Translations under genes and position numbers: made by a program
Part shown: positions 1-12,012 of the stretch, in pieces
Layout of the letters: the number at the start of each line of letters is the position of its first letter
Position numbering within the stretch: position 1 is the stretch's first letter
Notes under the pieces: generated by a model
Seen by the model: only the letters and a program-made list of their open reading frames with translations
Told to the model about the DNA's origin: nothing
Database searches by the model: none
Source: Agrypnia vestita
Taxonomy: Eukaryota > Arthropoda > Insecta > Trichoptera > Phryganeidae
Direction of reading: 5' to 3'
DNA: 64,000 bases
Assembly (NCBI GenBank): GCA_016648135.1
Contig: JADDOH010002317.1
Span: 1-64,000 of the forward strand

Positions 1-1568
1 TTCAAAAATAATACTCCATAAATCTATATTTGAAGAATACAATTTTTCCACAGAATGAACTCTCCGGTTCTTGAGGTCGCCGGAGCGGAAAGCTATAATT
101 TAGAACAACTTTAACTCAACCTGAGAACAGCGCGGTTTTGTGCTCTACTTGATAATTTACTCAGTGTTATGGGCCATTAAAAGATGCAACTGTTTGCAAT
201 GTCGCCATTTCGTGGCCGCTACGAGCTGCAGCGTTGATGTAACGCGATTATGACGTAGATCTTATCTGATCAGTTCCTCCCGTGGAAGGTTACGCAACGT
301 TACGTTAATGAGGACTTCCGCAACTTGGTCATTAATTGGAATGTCCTCGTTTGTACATTGTGAAACGTCGTATGTTGCACCTGAATGAAACTCAAAGGTT
401 CTTAAAATCACATTCGTCTTCTAAATAACCTCATTATCGCACATATGGAAATATCAACAATTGTTTTTTAAGTTCTACCTTTTTAATTTTCTGAGACGTG
501 TTTCGCCATATGTTTTTATTTCCATATGTGTGATTATGGAGTTCTACAAACTTACGTCTAAATTAATAAACCTCATTATATTTATTGGTGCCGATGGGTT
601 TTACTCAATGTCATATAAAACTAATCTTAATAATCCTTTTTCGTTGTAAATAATTCATTTATATACATTTCTGAACATAATACAGACCCGTCCTTACTCA
701 CAGTAAACGAATGTCAATGCGGATACTTTTTCATATGACGACTCGCCATTAATAACTGTTATGGACAAAATGTTGGTGTAATACATATGTACATTTTACA
801 ATGTACGGACAGTCTTTAGTTAGTTAGTCTTTAGTTATGCCATTGTTGCTACGCTGCACTGCGGCAAAGCACGTTTCCCACGTAGCGTTTAAAATGCCAA
901 CGTGGCGGCGAATGAGTAGGACCGATATGGGAGCCATTGCTCTTTGAACCAAATTTACTCATTTTAAATGTATGTTAAGCCCACTTTTATACATGCCCCC
1001 AAATTATTATGGAGAGACAGAAATCACGAATACAGACCTCCGAAATTAATTACATTATGGTAGTACCGGGAATAATTTTATTGGAAAAACGTTGAATAAA
1101 AACAAATTGAGCATGATCTAGAACCAATGCGGCGCAAGACAAAAAAGATAGGAGCATCTTGTCAAATTCTTAGGTTCTCTACTATCCTACGATACGAAGC
1201 CGAAGCGTGACAGCGCGCATTCAATTCAGGGTTTTTCTTGCTACTCTTGATTCGGGCCATCGTCTCTAGAACCGATATTTCGCCAATCAGCCTGGTCAAG
1301 CGCCAGTTGTTCCCAATTACTAGTGCAGAGCCAAGAACTCCCGTAAGCAATTCTTGAAACGATGCTTTTGTTTTTTAGTATTTATAAGTGTGCACATGTG
1401 ATGCACCCGATTGATTTCTTATTAATATTTCGTCCACCCAAAAGATATGAAAAGACGAATGAGAGGCGTCACTCGAAAATAATGGAAAATAAACGTATAT
1501 ATGAGAAAATAGGAAGAGCAGTTTATATAATTGAACGTTTTAAATGAATGAGAGAATAAACAGATAAG
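1..1568. other. No gene recognised
   Basis: AT-rich DNA with only short chance ORFs. Around 893-950 a segment (gccaacgtggcggcgaatgag) resembles segments at about 14464-14530 and 35940-35990, so it is a small interspersed-repeat fragment. Nothing else recognised. Confidence 0.6.
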
Positions 1569-1764
1569 AATAATTATAATTTATGGAAATAAACTTTGTC
1601 TATACCGCTTTTTTGTTGAAAAAATCGACATGTTTCAGAGCCCATACATTTTATTTTATACATTTGTTTTCCTGACGAAGGGGCCATGGGCTTTGGAACA
1701 TGTCGATTTTTTCAACAAAAAAGTAGTGTAAGCAAAATTTATTTCTATAAATTATAATTATAAT
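1569..1764. repeat. Inverted dimer with hammerhead-like core
   Basis: Two arms of about 75 bp (about 1569-1644 and 1685-1764) are inverted copies of each other. The right arm region on + carries CTGACGA (1672-1678), an imperfect stem II, GGAA in place of GAAA, ACATGT and a GTC triplet. The left arm carries the complementary half on the minus strand. It resembles the 38.25 kb copy. Likely tail-to-tail Penelope-type terminal repeats. Confidence 0.55.
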
Positions 1765-2929
1765 GTCACCACAAAATAATTTTGCTGTGTTTAGAGAAGA
1801 AGTTATAATAATAATATTTAGCCCAATAAAATAAATCACGATGGACGCAATATAAATGACATTACATTAAAAAAATTGACATGTACAACAGCACGTAACC
1901 CAGGAATAATATTTCATAAAAAAACATAAAGACTTGGCTAACAGAACAGCTGAACAAACCACTAGCAGCTTCGAGTTTATCCCCTAACAATGAATTAAAG
2001 TATCATCAATTGAATCATTAACGAAACATCAAACAGTATTGCTAAATCAGTGAATTATCATTGTATTTACCCCACCTGCACTCATTACGATTATCATGTT
2101 AAACAGTGCGCTCGTAAATCTGACACAATTCCACTTTAAAAACAATAAAAGCGAGCCTGTCGTCGGTTGTGTTTGATGAGCAGCAGAACAGCATCTACAA
2201 ACTTGGCGTGACAAGTTGTCTTTTTACAACTTCGTTGTTATTAAAATGACGCGACCGCCGCAGCCAGTCACAGTTCGTGCCGATGTCTCCCCAGAGACGA
2301 CACCGGCAGACATGTTTAGCCAAAGTACGCTTAATAAGCTTTATAACACTCACATTTGATAGACAATTAAAACTCCGGCGACAACATCAACTTGAATTTA
2401 CCAAGTTACGAAAATTTTCCGCGTTTTACTGCCTAGACAACTTTCACGAACTATAACTCCTCTTCACAATTCAAACACGACATTATTTGTACTCTCTCAA
2501 TTTGGAAAACTAGTATCAATATTAAAATACGAGGATTTTACAAAGATAATAACGTCAATTATAATCAATGTATAAATACGTTTATAGTTACACAGTTACA
2601 CAGCCTAGCAAAAATGCGTACCTAGGCAATGAATTGGGACAATGCCAGGAAAGAAGAAGAAGAAAAGGTACTTTAAGAATGCGTTTTAAACCGATATATG
2701 TCCAAGTGTGTGTTAGCGATGGTTATGCGAGAAAAAGTTATATAACCGCTTCACGCTAGACAGTAATACAACACATTTGACATCATTGAGGCATATATAG
2801 TATCGCGTGTTGTTGTTTAAAATAAATGTAAAGCACATTTTAAATAACTATTTATCATTAAACAATTTTTTAAATTCTCATATTCCTAAACATTAAAAAA
2901 AATAACTGAACTACATAAAAATAAAAATG
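1765..2929. other. No gene recognised
   Basis: AT-rich sequence with a short GC-richer patch near 2245-2320. The 63-codon ORF at 2568 has no family resemblance. Nothing supported. Confidence 0.5.
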
Positions 2930-3120
2930 TTATTATGTTTTCATGACCATTCAGAATCTCCTGGTTTGTAATATGCAGTGTTTTAGGACCTATTTCCCAT
3001 TGCATCAGGGCTGAACGGTCCATCATCATCCTTGATAATAGACCCTGCAATGAGATTCGAAATATCGGCCAGAAAGGTCGTAAAAGCACGGCATATTTTC
3101 CCATAAAACAAAAACCAGAA
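2930..3120. repeat. Inverted pair of Penelope-like terminal repeats (family 2)
   Basis: The left half reads as the complement of the right half (tcctggtttgtaat... versus ...acaaaaaccagaatc). The right half carries a decayed CTGATGA-like box, a GACCCTGCAATG segment and CGAAAT followed by the CGGCCAGAAAGGTCG block. The block recurs at about 9021-9080, 21571-21655, 22471-22520 and 22640-22710. Hammerhead core largely lost. Confidence 0.45.
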
Positions 3121-3136
3121 TCTTAAAAATCTTAGT

Positions 3137-3182
3137 CGTTTACTTTGCAATATTATTGGGAAAAAATATTGCAAAGTAAACG
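3137..3182. repeat. Perfect 18-bp hairpin
   Basis: The arms at 3137-3154 and 3165-3182 (cgtttactttgcaatatt and its exact complement) flank a 10-nt loop. Sits at the right edge of the family 2 repeat. No poly-T tract or gene context suggests a terminator. Confidence 0.7.
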
Positions 3183-4300
3183 TCATAAATCCATTAAATT
3201 ACATAAAGCCCAGTAGTGGAGCTAATTACATCAGTTTTAAAACATCGTTTGTTTGGTAACTTATTGATTCATGAAATAATTTATGTTGTGTCCTTTTAGA
3301 AGGAAGTGTGTACAATCCTCTTTAAGCTAAATCATACTGTAAAATCTCGTTATATTATCTTGCTGCTGAAAAACGATATGTAAAGTTCTCCAGACAGACC
3401 AGTTTAGTGATGGGTCCATCATTGAAATAATAATAATAATTAATATTAGATAATTTGCCCATTTTAAAAATGTATATATGAATAACTCATTTAGAATGTA
3501 CGATCTCTAAAATGTACATCTTAGAGCAGATTAGCTAAAACGTTTGACATAATCATTTTAGTTTCTATTCAACATGAGGCAGCATTATGATGATAATTAC
3601 GCCGCTAAATTATCTTAAAAAGCTCTTCAATACCTTTTGACACCCTAATTAAAGGGTGTAATTATTACTGAAACACTTAAACAGCGCCGCTCATTCGGGG
3701 ACCCTGCAATTAAAGGGTTCATTTGTAACTTGGGAGAGCTGTCTGCGGAACATTTTGCCGGAGCCATACATATTTTTACAGTTCATTATTGTTATTAAAC
3801 ATCCTAATAATTGCGATGATCCTAACCATTTACGGAGTGATCATTTTTTAAATGTTTATAATATTGTTGTTAAAGGAGCGACAATAATTACGGGTTAAAA
3901 TAAAATGACTCTGTATTACTCTGGTCTGCACAATTATATCCCATTGAAAAATTGATATTTTTTTTAATTAATTTGGATGATTTGGATATAAGACAACGTT
4001 GACATCTATATACACTTTTAAATTGTACGCTTTTGTGAGAAAATACCACCATTATTTTACACAAACAATAAAATCTTACTGCATATAAAAGTTAGTTCGT
4101 TATAGGACTTAACTAACGGTGATCATATATTTATCATATTAATCATTAGTAATTATTACAATTAAATAAAAGCTTATAAAATTTCTAGTTACAAGAGAAG
4201 AAGGGGAAGGAAAGTTACGGTTGATTTTAACTTGAAATAAATTACAGCAGAAGGTATCCGCGCTGCATGCTCGAACAGCGCGCTCTGGTTAAGTGATATG
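3183..4300. other. No gene recognised
   Basis: AT-rich, no long ORF, no recognisable repeat apart from short direct words. Confidence 0.5.
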
Positions 4301-4309
4301 TGCGCAGCT

Positions 4310-4632
4310 TGTTCTGTCTGTATTTTTAATCCCTTTCTGTTAAGTTTGTTGTCTGCCGGAAAACTTGGATCGATTTTTAACCCTTTTCCCGTGATCCAAT
4401 CGAACTGAAACTTTGCATTTAGACTCGTGGCGACGATAAAAATGAACTAACAAATTTTCGTATAAAAAAATGTAATAATTAAAGTATAATTTTGGATTTT
4501 TGAAATTTTAATGGTTTTTTCAAATTGGAATCAATACAAATGAGCAATAACCCCGACGCGCGCAGTAGGCACGAAACCTGCTTCAACGAGAAAGGGAGTA
4601 TAATAAAAACTTGTTTTTTATGGGTTAGTTTC
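4310..4632 (+). repeat. Interspersed repeat family F1, 3' end
   Basis: Related to 48028-49085 (minus), 54447-54760 (minus) and 62845-63393 (+). Shared blocks include cgatttttaacccttttccc, gtgatccaatcga and the 3' end gggagtataataaaaactt followed by a short hairpin ending tatgggtta. Non-coding. The 62.8 kb copy has short complementary ends (ACTCCCTTT / AAAGGGAGT). Confidence 0.6.
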
Positions 4633-5625
4633 TTAGATTACTGCGACTACTTTCAGTTCACAACGTCATTTTCAACATGAGAAATGAAGCTTTGCAAAAA
4701 ACAAATAACTGTAAAAAAAATCTAGTGATTAGTTACACATTTTTCTATTACGCAACAAGAAAAAACGTTTCGAAAAAATTCTGTTTTTAAAGAGTAAACG
4801 AAGAATTTATTATAATATTTTGATACTCGCCTTGAATAAATAATTTGTGATGCCTTTATTTGTTTCGAAAATTTTTCAGCGATTTCATTATGACAATATA
4901 AAATTAATATATACAAAAATCCAAATCATGGGTGAAGCCGCTGGCCAAACCAAGGGTAGCAAAAATAACTGTACTGTAAAATAAAAATAATACTGAAATG
5001 ATAAACAAGGTCACAATTTATAATTATTGATATCAAATATCGATCAATTCGCATTGGTGGGTCAAGAGTAGCATTTTATCCGATCACTGTTGCGGGACTC
5101 CAAAAATGGTCCTCCCATAATTCTGGTTCTTCAGGACACGCAGTCGACCTGCCGTGCGCCATCCAGGCAGCGCGGACACACGTCACCTCGCGCACACAAA
5201 TTGCCTCCGAACTACCTGATTGTAACTTCTCTCAAGCGAGAACTTTCTTGGAATACCTCCAACAAACTGGCGCGGGCGCCCGCACAAAAAAGTTTTTCGC
5301 TTTTTGAAATATATGTTGCAATCAGAGAATAATCAATTTGCATTAGAGAAAATGTTTATAGCGATATTGGTAATGCAGTTATGATATTTTTAAAAGTGTT
5401 TTTTTTAAATATTAACGATTTATACGCAAACTTATGTATGTTGTTTTAGATTTAGATTTAGACTCATTAGATTCGTTGTTTTTCACTCTATTGAATTCGT
5501 ATTATGCTGCCATCGGAAGTGCATCATGACTTGTTACTATTATTTTATTGCTAATTTGACAAAAAAATATTTATTTTATTTCTGGTTTTCATTTTCAAAT
5601 AAGCCCAATTTCCGACGTTACGTAA

Positions 5626-5877
5626 TTGTCTCTCAGAGAATCTATTAAAAATTTAATAAAGATACGTATGAAAATGAGCATTCCCGATTTTTATGATATT
5701 TATATACATAAGTCCTTTGTAAATACACTTAATAAAGAAATAACTCACCAAAATTATGAAGATTTGTTAACGGCATTAATATACAGAATGGGAAAGTCCA
5801 AAGAATCTTACCTGCAACAGAAGAAGAAAAAAATAGCATCAGAATTATATCTCATCTTGCTTTACATGTTTAAATAA
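5626..5877 (+). CDS. Unrecognised ORF, possible 3' exon
   Basis: This open frame of about 80 codons ends in TAA and follows a plausible acceptor (gtctctcag at 5628-5636). It reads as a soluble, Lys-rich helical segment (for example KSFVNTLNKEITHQNYEDLL and RMGKSKESYLQQKKKK). There is no ATG at a good start; in-frame Met codons occur inside. I do not recognise it. It could be a terminal exon of an unknown gene, an old retroelement piece, or chance. Confidence 0.25.
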   Translation: MSLRESIKNLIKIRMKMSIPDFYDIYIHKSFVNTLNKEITHQNYEDLLTALIYRMGKSKESYLQQKKKKIASELYLILLYMFK

Positions 5878-7490
5878 TTTATTGTAGGTTCATAAAATTC
5901 TTCAGAAATAGAACAAGTTGTGTATATTTCATGGGACAAAATTGACAAAATATTATTGCGAGGTTTTTTTGATTTGCACTAGCAAGTCACAACCGCAATA
6001 CTTGAATCACCTTTGCGGTCGTAAACCGAACACTTTATGACGGTCCAAGCGACCGCAAAACTCAGCTCGCTTAGTGCAGCTCTCGGAGCTACACAAAGAT
6101 TTTATTAAAATTTTGGAATTCTTTTGTACTTCCTTATTTATTTTGTAATTAATACGCGTATTATTTCTAGTAAATCTAACATAAATATAGGAGTGTTATG
6201 CGGAAAAGTTGACATGAACATTTCTAGCAACCGATGGTTCCGAGTGTGACTACTATACGGTACTACTACCGGGAGCGAATTCGACTTTTTTTTAAAGAAC
6301 TTATAAAACAACGCATTTGATTAATTCATTTTCATCCTGAGGACTAATTTTTCTGAAAATTTATATTTGTAGACCATAAAACAGTTCAGAATAAACAATA
6401 AATGTATAGCAAAAAATATATATGAAACTTACAACGCCAAAGTTTTTAATGTGCATTTTTAAACGGTGATGTTAGATCGGCACGACATTTATGGAACTCT
6501 CGAGAATATAGTAGTTGAACAAAATGATGATAAATAAAACTCATTCTTCAACGTCGCTTATTTTGAGAAAAACGCCAGAGTTCTTATTTTACGTAGTATC
6601 AGAAACAAATCCAGTATTATATGAAATATCAGGGTGATATCTGAAAAAAAACCGTTTGCATATTTTGCGTAAATCTGTTACGCATTTTACAGAAGATCCT
6701 AGAAATTTCATATGTGGTTGATCTCTTAAGTTGTACCAGTAATAAAATAAATTATTTAAACACAAAATCTTCTCGCACGTACCTAAAGTTACTTATGTCG
6801 ATATGAATAGTAATTTATGGAATTAAAGAGGGGTTCTGAAATTAATATTACAGGATTATTTTGGGAAATAAAAGATCAACTCAAAGCGCGTGTGATAAAA
6901 CAATCTTTTAATAAATCCTATTGAAACGGCTTTTCAGATTGCTCCCCGAATAAATATTTGAATATGATACAAACTCGCAATATGGCAGCACATGAGCCGA
7001 GACAAAAGTGTGCTCGTAAACAAAAGATGAAAGTATGGTTGTTCACGTGTTCATCCCCGCATTCCACCGAAACGTAAAAAACAGCGTGGTGTGGCTTTAC
7101 AAACCAATGAATCTTCGTAATATTCATGTTTATTTGCTTTTTACGTTTTTCTATAGATATTTCAGTAAAAATGATGCTACGCGTGTTGTTTATGTACGCT
7201 TAAATGCCTGTTTATGTCGCAATATGTCGACTTTTCTTCACAAAATGACAAAGAACAATGGTCGGTACAAGCGTATTCTCGTTTTACTGTGGATTGACGA
7301 CGGCTTTCGGATACGAAAACACATAGGTACAGCGGTTGAACCTTAGCTTTATCAACATGAAAATGTTTATTATTTAATTTTAATTATTACAAGTTTTATC
7401 TGTTTCAACGACACCTAAATCAGTACAACATCGATGCGAGTTCTGGCGTGGCGCGTGCAGTCAGTAAATTGAAGCGTGAGTTAAGAATGT
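5878..7490. other. No gene recognised
   Basis: AT-rich; the 103-codon ORF at 7035-7346 and its antisense partner look like chance frames in a GC-richer patch. No domain, splice context or repeat family recognised. Confidence 0.45.
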
Positions 7491-7500
7491 TCTTAGATTT

Positions 7501-7904
7501 TGGAATATTTTGAGTTTGTTCAAATCTTTCAGAACAGTGCTGGATTTATGTCACAGAGACATTATTAATCAATTAGTGTATATTATAGATATCTCACAGA
7601 GACGAAACTGTATTAATTATGGGAAAGTAGGTATAGAAGTCATTTTGGGTGTAATAGGACTTATGACCTGTCTTTTTATGGTTGGCTTAAGTGATCACTT
7701 TACACAATTGTAACATTCGCCATTTCCACGTTCCATTTCCCATGGGTGGAAATGGCGAATGTTACAATTGTGTAAAGTGATCACTTAAGCCAACCATAAA
7801 AAGACAGGTCATAAGTCCTGTTACACCCAAAATGACTTCTATACCTACTTTCCCATAATTAATACAGTTTCGTCTCTGTAAGATATCTATAATATACACT
7901 AATT
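7501..7904. repeat. Palindromic fold-back element F2 (about 158-bp arms)
   Basis: The arms at about 7571-7729 and 7746-7904 are almost perfect inverted copies around a 16-bp centre. Arm landmarks: ctcacagagacgaaactgta, gggaaagtaggtatagaagt and gtgatcacttta. Diverged relatives lie at about 11005-11160, 37800-37870, 38100-38160, 38330-38615, 56940-57228 and 59590-59790. The outer end extends left to about 7501 (ttttgagtttgttcaaatc), as in the 57.2 kb copy. Non-coding MITE or fold-back element. Confidence 0.8.
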
Positions 7905-7973
7905 TCTTAGATTTTCACGATCACTCAGAATCTACTGGTTTTTGTCTTCTGGGGTATTATTCCGTGTTTTTAC

Positions 7974-9020
7974 TAGGGATGGGTCGTCCACGTCCGTCCA
8001 TCGACGAGACGATCAACTAGTTGAAATCGTCAACTAGTTGATCTATTTTCAACTTTATAGATAAAAAAAAAAAATTTATTATAATTTTGTTTACACAACT
8101 TTTTATTGATTTTTTACATGTTTCTGGAACAATGTTCCTTTTCTCAGATTGAGCCTTAAACTAAAGTTGAAAAATAATACAGATATATTTATTTATTAAT
8201 AATGTCACCACAAAGTGAAAGCCTGACTTTGAAAGATTTATTTTTCAATAAATTTCTAGATAACATCTCAAATGTAAAGTATTTTTAAATTATGTATTTA
8301 TTTATAAATTTATAAATAATAAATAAATGTAAAGGTTTTTATCATTTTATTTAACTTGTATTGAAACGAATGAATTTTTCGTAATCGATTTGAGTTAGTA
8401 TAGTGATACTCCAACGTTTTCCAAAAAATAAGTCAGATATATTGAAAAAATTCAAACTTTGATGTCGCATATCTCCATGATATCTTTCGACTCATAATCA
8501 AGGCAGGAATATAGTCCTGCGAGGTTATTAATGTTTTCCATATAACTCTGTACACATGTAATGATATGTACCTAATATATTTTTTTATACACACATTACT
8601 GCTTTGTACTTATTTATATTTTTAATTTTTATACTCATTTTTTGTGCTTATTATACCCAATACTTTCACTGCTTATATATGTAGTTTATATTTATATTTT
8701 ACTGCATACACCTGATATTGTTGTGTATACCTACTTCTTTCTTTATTATATATAGAAAGAAGTATATAAAACAATATGTAAAAGCCTATAATGTGCGTAA
8801 ACAAATAAATAATAAAATATTTATTTTTACATATAAGCACAAGTAGCGGTTTTACTTTCCCCGAAAGTATATATTCCTTCGAACTTCTTTAAATTTTAAA
8901 AATTAACGTAATAAAAATAGCCAACGATAGTCCGCGTAACGAAGTTGATGCGTCAACTAGTTGACGAATTCAACTAGTTGATCGTCTCGTAGATGGACGG
9001 ACGTGGACGACCCATCCCTA
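7974..9020. mobile_element. hAT-type MITE with 8-bp target duplication
   Basis: Ends TAGGGATGGG ... CCCATCCCTA with TIRs of about 65-70 bp that contain repeated CAACTAGTTG palindromes. It is flanked by an exact 8-bp duplication GTTTTTAC (7966-7973 and 9021-9028). The 8-bp duplication and TAGGG-type ends are hAT hallmarks. No transposase ORF, so non-autonomous (1047 bp). It interrupts a family 2 Penelope-like repeat (7905-7973 plus 9021-9170). Confidence 0.88.
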
Positions 9021-9369
9021 GTTTTTACGACCTTTCTGGCCGACGTCTCGGATCCCATTGCAGGGTCCATGGGATGGGATCCATGCAATATGATCCGAAA
9101 CACGAGCATTAACGCCGACGCGTATCCTTGTGGGTTTGTCTCTACCATCTGCGACTCGCAAATAGTGAACTGTCACAAAGTGTTGGTAAAAACGTGTTTC
9201 CCCTTTCTAGAATTAAAACATAATTCCATTAAATGATGGTTCAATATCGATAGGTGCAAAAATATTTTTTAAATTTATTTTAATTCAGAAATATATATTT
9301 TATGAGTACCTACGTGGAATATCTTGATAAAACCAGAATATTACGAAGAAGTGTTTGATGATCTGGTTG

Positions 9370-9740
9370 TAAAGTACTCGTTTACGATAAGAGATTCGGT
9401 CTTCGTCCCAGGAGACAACCAAGTTTATCCCGTCTACGTAAACTAATCACGCCGTTTCGTGTGGTATTAGGTAGGAAGGGTGTAGCACCATACTCTGCTG
9501 TCCTGACATCTCTGTCCTGACACTGCTGTCTGACTCTCGCCTCATCTATATTCATACATCGTCTCATTTATTTTTGAGGCTTCTAATAGGACCATTTACA
9601 GTATCTGGGTTACCTGGTCACGCCAAGCCTTCCGCATCCGTCCTCGGTTTCTGGTACCATTAGTATCTGCGTCCTGTTTCTTTGGTACTAAAATCTCTTT
9701 AAGCAATCGTTCGTCATTACCAGAGCGATTTATCATATTC
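9370..9740 (-). mobile_element. LINE 3' fragment (RT C-terminal region)
   Basis: Minus frames give MRRCMNIDEARVRQQCQDRD and upstream a GRMRKAWRDQV-like piece, both typical of the C-terminus of RTE-like LINE proteins (compare 53631-53993, 60811-61074). Broken by frameshifts and stops. Confidence 0.6.
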
Positions 9741-10446
9741 ATTACGCTAAGATTGATTTTAAATTATTTCCTAACTTATTCATTCTTTGCCAGGTGTATT
9801 TTAAATGAAGCTAATCTTCACACTACAAATTTTAAAATATCTAATAAGTGTCATATACATGCCTATGTATCTCTATTTAAATTTTTTTTATGTATCAATT
9901 ATTTATATTTTATTTGCGTGTACAAACTTATTAATTAATAACGATAAGATGGAGTATGAGACCCAGCATAAAGGCAGCCATATGAATTTTAATTATTCAT
10001 TATGAATATATGAAAATATCAAAATAAAATATTAGCAACATAAAAAAGCGATTTATTTGCGTATATATTCGTAAATATCATAAATAAAGACGAGTATATA
10101 GTTTTATCAAATTCAGGTTGACCATTGTACGACGTGTGTCACGTTGCGATTTCTGAAAAGCAGACATTTTTTGTGTCAAGTATTGATTTAAATAAAGGTA
10201 CAAAAACGCGAATTTGAATTTTAAAAAAGGGGTTCAAGGTTAAGAAATAACATCGTTGCCAATCGGTCACTCGGAGTAGGTACATTGAATTTCAAATATT
10301 TTGTGAAACGCTATACCGTTTATGTAAATTTCCCGCCCAGCGCATGAGTTATTTAGAATTTTGCCCAATCGATAACAAAACACAAAAAAGGAAAATAAAT
10401 ATAGATTGAAATTTCAATATAAAGGTCTTGTTATGAAAACAGAATT

Positions 10447-10620
10447 AAGTGAAATATTAATATTATATAACGTTATACATTGGATATAAAAGCAAAGGCA
10501 GTATAAGTGAAATATTAATATTATATAACGTTATACATTGGATATAAAAGCAAAGGCAGTAAAAGTGAAATATTAATATTATATAACGTTATACATTGGA
10601 TATAAAAGCAAAAACAGTAA
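10447..10620 (+). repeat. Tandem repeat, 3 x 58 bp
   Basis: Three adjacent units starting at 10447, 10505 and 10563, each with ttatataacgttatacattg and ggatataaaagcaaa. A fourth partial unit follows at 10712-10795, where the trailing segment (tatgcagtcatcgagaattt) is also repeated. Confidence 0.85.
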
Positions 10621-11379
10621 TATCCAAAAAACTCTATGCAGTCATCGAGAATTTAATTTACTTTTATTGTAATTACTATTATATAACTTTTATAAGTGTT
10701 ACTGTTATTTATATTATATAACGTTATACATTGGATATAAAAGCAAGGCAGTAATATCCAAAAAATCTATGCAGTCATCGAGAATTTAATTTACTATATT
10801 AGTTTAATTATAATTTACTGAATTCGAAATTTTATATGAAACATAGCCTATAAACTTACAGAAGACATAATTTTGGAAATGATAAAATCTAGAATTCAAT
10901 ACATTTTAAATTAGTAATCCTCGGTGACTGCATACATTTTTTTAATATTTTGAATATTGCTTTTAGACCCCACGTACAATATTATACTTTTATTAAGATA
11001 AAATATATTTCATAGAAACGAAGCTACTTATATGGGAAATATGTACGTAAATCTTTATAGAGTGGCCTAGGGCTTAGGACCTGTATAAGCTGCATTATGC
11101 ACGTTGCATTATGTAGAGATTTGCATGATGCAACGATCGCCAATTCCACCGTTAGAACATCCAAACCTGTCTTTCAAGCTGGAAAGAATATTATAATAAT
11201 AAAAAAAATTGAGAAAAATTACGTTGGCACCTTTATATCTCGTGTCAATACGTCATAGACTGAATACGATTTTTAAACGACTCTTATTTTTCCCTATGTA
11301 TTATTATTATCCAATAACATGTTAATGCTGTGGAAACTAGTAAAATGGTCTCTATACTATTTAATATTCATGTAAAATC

Positions 11380-11822
11380 TGCCGTCTATATGTATCCTTG
11401 GCTTTACCCAACCGAGTTTCTCCAGGGTATGCTTGGCTACAATAGTTTAGAGACTAGAAGGAATGTGTATTTGATTACACATTTTTATCGATTGTCGCGC
11501 GGTATGATCGACAATACTGAAATTATGCAGAGCATTGGTTTGTATGTTCCTGATAATTACCTTAGACATCGTCAGCATAGATTGTTTCACATTCCAATAT
11601 ACAGGACCAACCTGCCGATGGTTATGCCTGTTGGAAAAGCTACAGCTATGCTGAAAAAGATCGCTTTGGTGTATGTATGTGTGTATATGTGTATGTATGT
11701 ATATATATGTGTATATGTATATTTTTAGATATAAATTCATAATATGTATGCATTAAACATAAAGTTTGTAATGTACATATTATGTAATAAATAAAAATTG
11801 AATTGAAAAATTGAATTGAATT
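11380..11822 (+). mobile_element. Jockey-like LINE 3' end (family J1)
   Basis: The + frame reads PWLYPTEFLQGMLGYNSLET then HFYRLSRGMIDN and MVMPVGKATAM, the C-terminal part of a non-LTR RT also present at 19505-20118 and 22725-23835. It ends with a (TATG)n-rich 3'UTR and an aattgaattgaa tail. 5' truncated. Confidence 0.85.
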
Positions 11823-12012
11823 GTTAGTTTCCTATAAATAAATAAAATGAAAAACATAAAATAAATAAAAAAATAACTATTTATCGCGTGAATATAATAT
11901 TTATTTATAACTAAAAATATACGTATTCTATTTTTATTCATGTATGTCCCAAAAAAATTACAATATATTCCAAAATCAAACAACTACCTATTGCATTTTG
12001 AAGTGAGCCTAT

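Noticed and set aside
461..649. 62-codon hydrophobic ORF
   Set aside because: AT-rich chance frame rich in Phe/Ile/Leu; no start context or family.
10447..10620. CRISPR-like array
   Set aside because: Units are adjacent without unique spacers, and the DNA is eukaryotic.
11330..11728. 132-codon ORF as a host gene
   Set aside because: Its core is the J1 LINE RT C-terminus and the end reads into a TATG microsatellite.
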